From Dactylosporangium vinaceum (GTDB lineage Bacteria > Actinomycetota > Actinomycetes > Mycobacteriales > Micromonosporaceae), in NCBI RefSeq assembly GCF_019904175.1, contig NZ_CP061913.1, forward strand, positions 7,626,001-7,690,000: a stretch of 64,000 nucleotides of DNA, read 5' to 3'. This document shows positions 58,886-64,000 of this stretch, piece after piece; position 1 is the first letter of the stretch; the number at the start of each line of letters is the position of its first letter. The translations under genes and the position numbers were made by a program. The notes under the pieces are model-generated. The model was not told where the DNA came from. It ran no database searches and saw only the letters and a program-made list of their open reading frames with translations.

Positions 58886-59692
58886 GTGGACTGGAACCTG
58901 CGCACCTGCGCGCGCAAAGGGCACGTGACCTACGCACCCACGGAGGACACGTTCCGGGAGAAGCTGCACACGCCCACCCCGGTCGGCCCGGCCTGGCGCT
59001 GCCTGCGCTGCGGCGACTTCGTCATCGGCGAACCGCACCAGACCGGCCCGGCCGACCGGGCGCCGATCGTCCTGCGCGGCCGGGCCCTGCGCGACGCGCT
59101 CATCCTGCGGCTGCTGTCGCTCGAGCGGTTCATCAAGGGCATCCTCTGCCTCGCCGCCGCCTACGGCGTCTTCCACTTCCGCAGCCACCGCGACGGCGTC
59201 GAGCGCGCCTTCAACGAGGACGTGCCGCTGCTGAAGCCGTTCATGGACAAGATCGGCTGGAAGTTCGAGGAGTCCGGGATGATCCACACGATCCGGACCG
59301 TCATCGAAGCCGAGTCCAGGACCCTGCTCTGGGTCGCCGCCGGCCTCGCCCTCTACGGCGCGCTCCAGCTCATCGAAGGCGTCGGCCTGTGGATGCTGAA
59401 GCGCTGGGGCGAGTACTTCGCCGTCGTCGCCACCTCCCTCGGCCTGCCCATCGAGATCTACGAGCTCACCGAGAAGATCACGTTCACCCGCGTCGGCGCG
59501 CTCGTCATCAACATCGTCGCCGTGCTCTACATCCTGCTGTCCAAGCGCCTCTTCGGGCTCCGCGGCGGGAAGGCCGCCCACGAGGCGGAGCGGCACGAGA
59601 CGAGCTTCCTCGAAGTCGAGGTCGCCGCCAACGAACCCACGCTGCCCAGGGGCCTGCGCACGGTACCCAGGACACCCGCAGGCGTCCGCTGA
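58886..59692 (+). CDS. DUF2127 membrane protein with N-terminal Cys cluster
   Basis: 268 residues from GTG 58886. The N-terminus has a CARKGH...WRCLRCGDFVIGE zinc-ribbon-like part (TCARKGHVTYAPTE, AWRCLRCGDF). Then come four spans typical of DUF2127: LERFIKGILCLAAAYGVFHF, TLLWVAAGLALYGALQLIEG, WGEYFAVVATSLGLPIEIYE, ALVINIVAVLYILLSKRLFG. The function is unknown; the family is common in actinomycetes. It follows the PAP2 gene closely and ends 60 bp before a terminator. Confidence 0.88.
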   Translation: MDWNLRTCARKGHVTYAPTEDTFREKLHTPTPVGPAWRCLRCGDFVIGEPHQTGPADRAPIVLRGRALRDALILRLLSLERFIKGILCLAAAYGVFHFRSHRDGVERAFNEDVPLLKPFMDKIGWKFEESGMIHTIRTVIEAESRTLLWVAAGLALYGALQLIEGVGLWMLKRWGEYFAVVATSLGLPIEIYELTEKITFTRVGALVINIVAVLYILLSKRLFGLRGGKAAHEAERHETSFLEVEVAANEPTLPRGLRTVPRTPAGVR

Positions 59693-59752
59693 GCAAAAAG
59701 TCAGCAAACTGCCACTGGCAGGACACGCAACAGCGACGTATAGTCGAACACG

Positions 59753-59784
59753 AGACCGGCATCTTCCCCCGTGGATGCCGGTCT
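59753..59784. terminator. Hairpin terminator between convergent genes
   Basis: An 11-bp perfect stem (59753-59763 with 59774-59784) followed by TCTACTT separates DUF2127 from the convergent GntR gene. Confidence 0.82.
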
Positions 59785-59824
59785 TCTACTTGCCCGGATC
59801 GTCCACTCAGCCGGTGCGGGGGTG

Positions 59825-60499
59825 CTACGCCTCCAGCGCGGCGTTCTTGCGGATCGTCCGGATGGCGTTCAGGTTGTGCTCCCGTGCGCACGCCTCCAGC
59901 ACCGACGAGTCGTCCTCGCCCCGCTCCAGCCGGTCCAGCAGCGCGTCGTGCTCCTCCACCGCCGTCGCCAGCCGCAGCGCCGGATACAGCGTGACGAGCA
60001 CCCGCGACGCGTCGATGCGGTCCCAGATCGTGTCCAGGGACTCGACCACGTACCGGTTGCCGCAGCAGCGGTACAGCGCCCGGTGGAACTGCCGGTGCAG
60101 CGCCATGACGAGCCCATGATCGATCTGCTCGGCCGCCGCCACCTCCCGCAGCTGGCCGTTGAAGCCGCGGGCCTCGGCCAGGTCCGACACCTTCACCCGG
60201 GTCGCCGCCAGCGCGAACGCGAAGCCGTCGAGCAGCGCCAGCATCTCGACGAGCTGCTCCCACTCGTCGTCCTGCAACGTCGCCACCCGGGCACCGACGT
60301 TGCGCTCGAAATGCACGAGGCCCTCGGCCTCCAGCCGGCGGATCGCCTCCCGCACCGGCACCGGTGACACGTCAAGCTCCCGGGCCAGGCTGCTCAGCAC
60401 GAGCCGCTTCCCCGGCGTGAACCGGCCGTCGATGATGCGCTCACGAATCGCCCGGTACGCCAGCTCGTGCTTCGACGGCTCAGGTTGCACGCGCCACAT
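59825..60499 (-). CDS. GntR family (FadR/FCD type) regulator
   Basis: 224 residues from ATG 60499 (MWRVQPEPSKHELAYRAIRE). The wHTH is DGRFTPGKRLVLSSLAREL, DVSPVPVREAIRRLEAEGLV; the FCD domain has the metal ligands (IDHGLVMALHRQFHRALYRC, VEEHDALLDRLERGED, ACAREHNLNAIR). FCD regulators bind carboxylates or acyl compounds. The longer ATG at 60535 lies inside an operator, so it is not chosen. The broken acyl-CoA synthetase gene ends upstream on the same strand, and could be its former target. Confidence 0.9.
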   Translation of the reverse strand: MWRVQPEPSKHELAYRAIRERIIDGRFTPGKRLVLSSLARELDVSPVPVREAIRRLEAEGLVHFERNVGARVATLQDDEWEQLVEMLALLDGFAFALAATRVKVSDLAEARGFNGQLREVAAAEQIDHGLVMALHRQFHRALYRCCGNRYVVESLDTIWDRIDASRVLVTLYPALRLATAVEEHDALLDRLERGEDDSSVLEACAREHNLNAIRTIRKNAALEA

Positions 60500-60530
60500 C
60501 CCACTCTTGACAGGGGGCAGCGGCCCCACA

Positions 60531-60556
60531 ATCATATACGATGAATCATATACGAT
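60531..60556. promoter_or_regulatory. Twin GntR operators
   Basis: ATCATATACGAT occurs at 60531-60542 and again at 60545-60556, each a 12-bp palindrome with one mismatched pair around TATA. The form suits FadR/GntR sites and lies 32 bp before the GntR start. Confidence 0.8.
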
Positions 60557-60618
60557 GGATCACCGCCGGTGGTGCGACCGGATGCAACGGGGGCGGCCGC
60601 ACCATCGGCGGTTCGTCG

Positions 60619-62285
60619 TCATGAATCCGTCATCGTAAGGCCCAGCTCCCGCGCCGACACCTCGCGCATCTCGACCTTGCGGACCTTTCCCGTCACGGTC
60701 ATCGGGAACTCATCGACGATCTTCACGTACCGCGGGATCTTGTAGTGCGCGAGCCGCCCGGCGCAGTACTCCCGCACGCCCTCGGCACCCAGCGGCGCGG
60801 CCCCCTCGCGCAGCCGCACCCAGGCCATCAGCTCCTCGCCGAAGCGCTCGTCGGGCACGCCGATCACCTGCACGTCGACGATGTCCGGGTGGCCGTAGAG
60901 GAACTCCTCGACCTCGCGCGGGTACACGTTCTCGCCCCCGCGGATCACCAGGTCCTTGATCCGCCCGACGATGTTGACGTACCCGTCCTCGTCCATGGTC
61001 GCCAGATCGCCGGTGTGCATCCAGCGGGCCGCGTCGACGGCCTCGGCGGTGGCCTCGGGCTGGCGCCAGTAGCCGAGCATCACGCTGTATCCGCGCGTGC
61101 ACAGCTCCCCCGCGACGCCCCGCGGCACGAGCCGGCCGGTCGACGGGTCGATGATCTTCACCTCGAGGTGCGGGCCGACCCGCCCGACGGTCGACACCCG
61201 CCGCTCCAGGTCGTCGTCGCGGGCCGTCTGCGTGGACACCGGCGACGTCTCCGTCATCCCGTAGCAGATGGTCACCTCGGCCATGCCCATGTCGGCGATG
61301 ACCCGCTTCATGACGTGCACGGGGCACGGCGACCCGGCCATCACCCCGGTCCGCAGCGCCGACAGGTCGAAGTCCGCGAATCCCGGCAGGGCGAGCTCGG
61401 CGATGAACATGGTCGGCACGCCATAGAGCACAGTGCACCGCTCATCCTGTACCGCCTGCAGCGTCGCCGCGGGATCGAAGGCGCGGGCCGGGATCACCAT
61501 GCAGGCGCCGTGCGTGGCGCCTCGGGCGGGCCGCTCGTGCGAAGCCCAGCGGGCCGGCCGGGGCGAGCGCCGAGGTTGCCCATGACCATGCCGAAGCAGT
61601 GGTAGAACGGCACCGGCAGGCAGACCCGGTCGGCCTCGGTCCAGCCCTGCGTCTCGGCGACGAAGAAGCCGTTGTTGAGGATGTTGTGGTGCGACAGTGT
61701 CGCGCCCTTCGGGAACCCGGTGGTGCCCGAGGTGTACTGGATGTTGATGGGATCGTCGAACGTCAGCTCGGCCGAGCGCTCCCGCAGTACCACATCCGGC
61801 ACTTGATCGTGTTGCAGGGCGTCCCAGTCCGGCGAGCCGATGAAGATCACGTCGGCCAGGGAGGGCCGGACCTCGGTGACCATCGCGCGGTAGTCGGAGG
61901 TCTTGAGGCGCTCGGCCGCGACCAGCAGGCCGACCCCGGACTGCTCGAGCACGTACGCGAGCTCGTGGGTGCGGTAGGCCGGGTTGATGTTGACGAGGAT
62001 GGTGCCGATCTTGGCCGTGGCGTACTGCAGGATCGTCCACTCGGGACAGTTCGGCGCCCAGATCCCGACCCGGTCGCCCTTCGCGAGCCCCCGCGCGAGC
62101 AGTCCGCGGGCCACGGCGTCGACCTCGGCGACGAGCTCGCGGTAGGTCCAGCGCCGGCCGGTCGGCACGTCGACGAGCGCGTCGGCGTCGGGGACACGCG
62201 CGGCGGTGCGGTCGAGGTTGGCGCCGATCGTCTCACCCAGCATCGGCCCGTCGGCGGACCCGACGAAGTACGACAGCAGTGTCAT
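60619..62285 (-). pseudogene. AMP-dependent fatty acyl-CoA synthetase gene broken by about 50 bp of extra sequence
   Basis: The N-terminal part (from ATG 62285) reads MTLLSYFVGSADGPMLGETI through IQYTSGTTGFPKGATLSHHN to FYHCFGMVMGNLG, then goes out of frame and stops at 61494. The rest resumes in another frame at THGACMVIPARAFDP and runs through ICYGMTETSPVS, MHTGDLATMDEDGYVNIVGR and MTVTGKVRKVEM to the stop at 60619. Together they make a complete enzyme of about 540 residues that activates a medium or long-chain acid. The gap (about 61522-61571) has about 50 unexpected bases flanked by GCGCC, so the frame is lost. As written it cannot make full protein. Confidence 0.85.
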
Positions 62286-62344
62286 GCCCTGCAACGATGC
62301 CACCGCGCTGCGCAAAAAGCACGGGCCGCAATAAGCTGTCGGGG

Positions 62345-64000
62345 ATGGGCGACACGGAGGTCAGCCGCGATCTCGCGGCGGTCGACTGGGCGGCCACGCC
62401 GCTCGGGCCGCCGGCGGGGTGGCCGCCGAGCCTGCGCTCGGCACTGAGGATCATGCTCGGGTCGCGGTTCGCGATGTGGATGGCGTGGGGGCCGGAGCTC
62501 ACGTTCCTGTGCAACGACGCGTACCGCCGCGACACCCTCGGCAAGAAGTACCCGTGGGCGCTGGGCCGCCCCGCCAGCGAGGTGTGGGCCGAGATCTGGC
62601 CCGACATCGGCCCGCGCATCAGCAGCGTCATCGAGACCGGCGAGGCGACCTGGGACGAGGCCCTGCGGCTGTTCCTGAGCCGCAGCGGCTACACCGAGGA
62701 GACCTACCACACGTTCTCCTACAGCCCGCTCACCGGCGACGACGGCGCGATCGCCGGCATGCTCTGCGTCGTCAGCGAGGACACCGACCGGATCATCGCC
62801 GAGCGCCGCATGACCACGCTGCGCGACCTGGGCGCACCCCAGAGTGAGGCCGAGCTGTGGGCCGCGGTCGAGGGAGCGCTCGGCGCCCGCCCCGACGACC
62901 TGCCATTTACCCTGGTGTACCTCTACCACGCCGACGAACCGGTACTGACCTGCGCGACAGGCGTCCCTGCGGGTCACCCGTGCACCGACCCGGCGCTGTG
63001 GCCGGCCCCGGACGGCGCCGCGCACACCGTCGGCGGCCTGGCCGGGCTGCCCCCCGGCGCCTGGGACGAGCCGCCCTCCGCGGCGCGGGTGGTGCCCCTC
63101 GGCGAGTACGGCTTCCTGGTCGCCGGGCTCAACCGGTACCGCCCCTTCGACGACGCCTACGCCGGGTTCGTCGACCTCGTCGCCGGGCAGATCACCGCCC
63201 GGCTCGCGGCCGCCCGCGCCTACGAGGCCGAGCGGCAGCGGGCCGAGAGCCTGGCCGAGCTCGACCGGGCCAAGACCGCGTTCTTCACCAACGTCAGCCA
63301 CGAGTTCCGCACCCCGCTCACGCTGCTGCTCGGGCCGGTCGAGGACGCCCTGGCCGACCAGGCCCGGCCGCTGCCGGCGGAGCAGCGCAGCCGGCTCGAG
63401 GTCGTGCACCGCAACGCCGAGCGGATGCTCAAGCTGGTCAACACGCTGCTGGACTTCTCCCAGCTGGAGTCCGGCCGCCTGGAGCCGCACCGCGAGCCGC
63501 TCGACCTGGCCCGGCTCACCGCCGACCTGGCCGAGCTGTTCGCCGGCGCCGCGGCCCGGGCCGGCCTGCGCATCGAGGTCGACTGCCCGCCGCTGCCCCG
63601 GCCGGTGTACGCCGACCGCGACATGTGGGCCAAGATCGTGCTCAACCTGCTGTCGAACGCGCTCAAGTTCACCTTCACCGGCGCGATACGCGTGCGTCTG
63701 CGCGTCGTCGAGGAGGACGTCGAGCTCGCCGTCACCGACACCGGCGTCGGCATCGAACCGGCCGACCAGGCCCGCCTCTTCGACCGCTTCCACCGCGTCC
63801 ACGGCGTCCGGGCGCGCACCCACGAGGGCTCCGGCATCGGCCTGGCCCTCGTCGCCGAGCTGACCGCCCTGCACGACGGCTCCGTCGGCGTCCGCAGCGC
63901 GCCCGGTCAGGGCTCCACGTTCACGGTGCGCATCCCGTTCGGCGACGGGCCGGTGTTCCCAACTGCGGACTCCGCGGTGGTACCGCACGTGGCCGGGTAT
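62345..64000 (+). CDS. PAS-type sensor histidine kinase (partial at right edge)
   Basis: The first 552 residues are visible; no stop before the window end. An N-terminal PAS-like region (RDLAAVDWAATPLGPPAGWP, MAWGPELTFLCNDAYRRDTL, TFSYSPLTGDDGAIAGMLCV), a GAF-like part (about 150-290), then HisKA with H in AFFTNVSHEFRTPLTLLLGP and HATPase (NLLSNALKFTFTGAIRVRLR, VTDTGVGIEPADQARLFDRF, GSGIGLALVAELTALHDGSV, GSTFTVRIPFG). No membrane span, so soluble. Relatives often continue with receiver or phosphatase modules; the 3' end must lie beyond. ATG at 62345 is 60 bp from the divergent broken acyl-CoA synthetase gene. Confidence 0.93.
   Translation, partial: MGDTEVSRDLAAVDWAATPLGPPAGWPPSLRSALRIMLGSRFAMWMAWGPELTFLCNDAYRRDTLGKKYPWALGRPASEVWAEIWPDIGPRISSVIETGEATWDEALRLFLSRSGYTEETYHTFSYSPLTGDDGAIAGMLCVVSEDTDRIIAERRMTTLRDLGAPQSEAELWAAVEGALGARPDDLPFTLVYLYHADEPVLTCATGVPAGHPCTDPALWPAPDGAAHTVGGLAGLPPGAWDEPPSAARVVPLGEYGFLVAGLNRYRPFDDAYAGFVDLVAGQITARLAAARAYEAERQRAESLAELDRAKTAFFTNVSHEFRTPLTLLLGPVEDALADQARPLPAEQRSRLEVVHRNAERMLKLVNTLLDFSQLESGRLEPHREPLDLARLTADLAELFAGAAARAGLRIEVDCPPLPRPVYADRDMWAKIVLNLLSNALKFTFTGAIRVRLRVVEEDVELAVTDTGVGIEPADQARLFDRFHRVHGVRARTHEGSGIGLALVAELTALHDGSVGVRSAPGQGSTFTVRIPFGDGPVFPTADSAVVPHVAGY

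Noticed and set aside
59700..59800. Possible tRNA or small structured RNA near the GntR gene
   Set aside because: Only one hairpin followed by a T-rich tail is seen; no cloverleaf arms or T-loop sequence. Explained as a terminator.

Overview
The window is very GC-rich DNA with dense genes, many GTG starts and actinobacterial hallmark families: a mycothiol-dependent maleylpyruvate isomerase-type enzyme, LppU/SCO3897, DUF2127, DUF4865 and CBM2-tagged secreted enzymes. I infer a filamentous soil actinomycete, most likely Micromonosporaceae (Actinoplanes or Dactylosporangium-like). The genus is a guess. I saw no rRNA, tRNA, CRISPR array, insertion sequence or phage gene.

Layout. 1-10.5 kb: a sugar-binding lipoprotein (cut by the window edge) divergent from a LacI regulator with two matching operators, then a secreted polysaccharide-degradation block: ThuA-ricin protein, CBM2-PL11 rhamnogalacturonan lyase, anchored discoidin protein, GH5-CBM2 cellulase. 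10.5-14.3 kb: a DUF305-like protein without the usual His pair, small membrane proteins, an OmpR-type two-component system and a shrunken AadA-like gene. 14.3-17.6 kb: a lone 1,097-residue NACHT-type NTPase. 17.6-25.4 kb: SDR/DinB pair, cold-shock protein, malonyl-CoA synthetase-like enzyme and a complete ChvE-GguA-GguB-type sugar ABC transporter. 25.4-33.4 kb: hydrolase, MFS/MarR pair, an ABC-YhgE-TetR operon whose YhgE gene carries one in-frame amber codon, and a Clp_N protein. 33.6-37.2 kb: a large protein joining a degenerate caspase-like domain to an HSP90-like GHKL ATPase and winged-helix-like repeats. 37.3-41.4 kb: LysR/MFS pair, 20-bp repeats and a second His-less DUF305-like lipoprotein.

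41.1-48.7 kb is a coherent regulon: a LacI repressor, a secreted discoidin-GH16-GH2 protein and a cytoplasmic GH1 beta-glucosidase, each flanked by the 14-bp palindrome GGAGAGCGCTCTCC or a close variant. Two more perfect copies sit in a gene-free stretch at 41.2 kb. Outside enzymes would release oligosaccharides, GH1 would finish hydrolysis inside, and the repressor would sense the products.

49.7-56.4 kb alternates small regulatory genes (STAS, response regulator, XRE plus membrane protein) with unrelated short tandem-repeat arrays (units 7, 18, 20, 21, about 30 and 58 bp). 56.4-64 kb holds LppU, a mycothiol enzyme, PAP2, DUF2127, a GntR regulator with twin operators, an acyl-CoA synthetase gene broken by about 50 bp of extra sequence, and the start of a PAS-type histidine kinase.

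The best candidates for a little-described system are the caspase-like/HSP90 protein (33661-37224) and the NACHT protein (14351-17644). Both look like conflict or immunity NTPases. No effector partner is visible beside either one.
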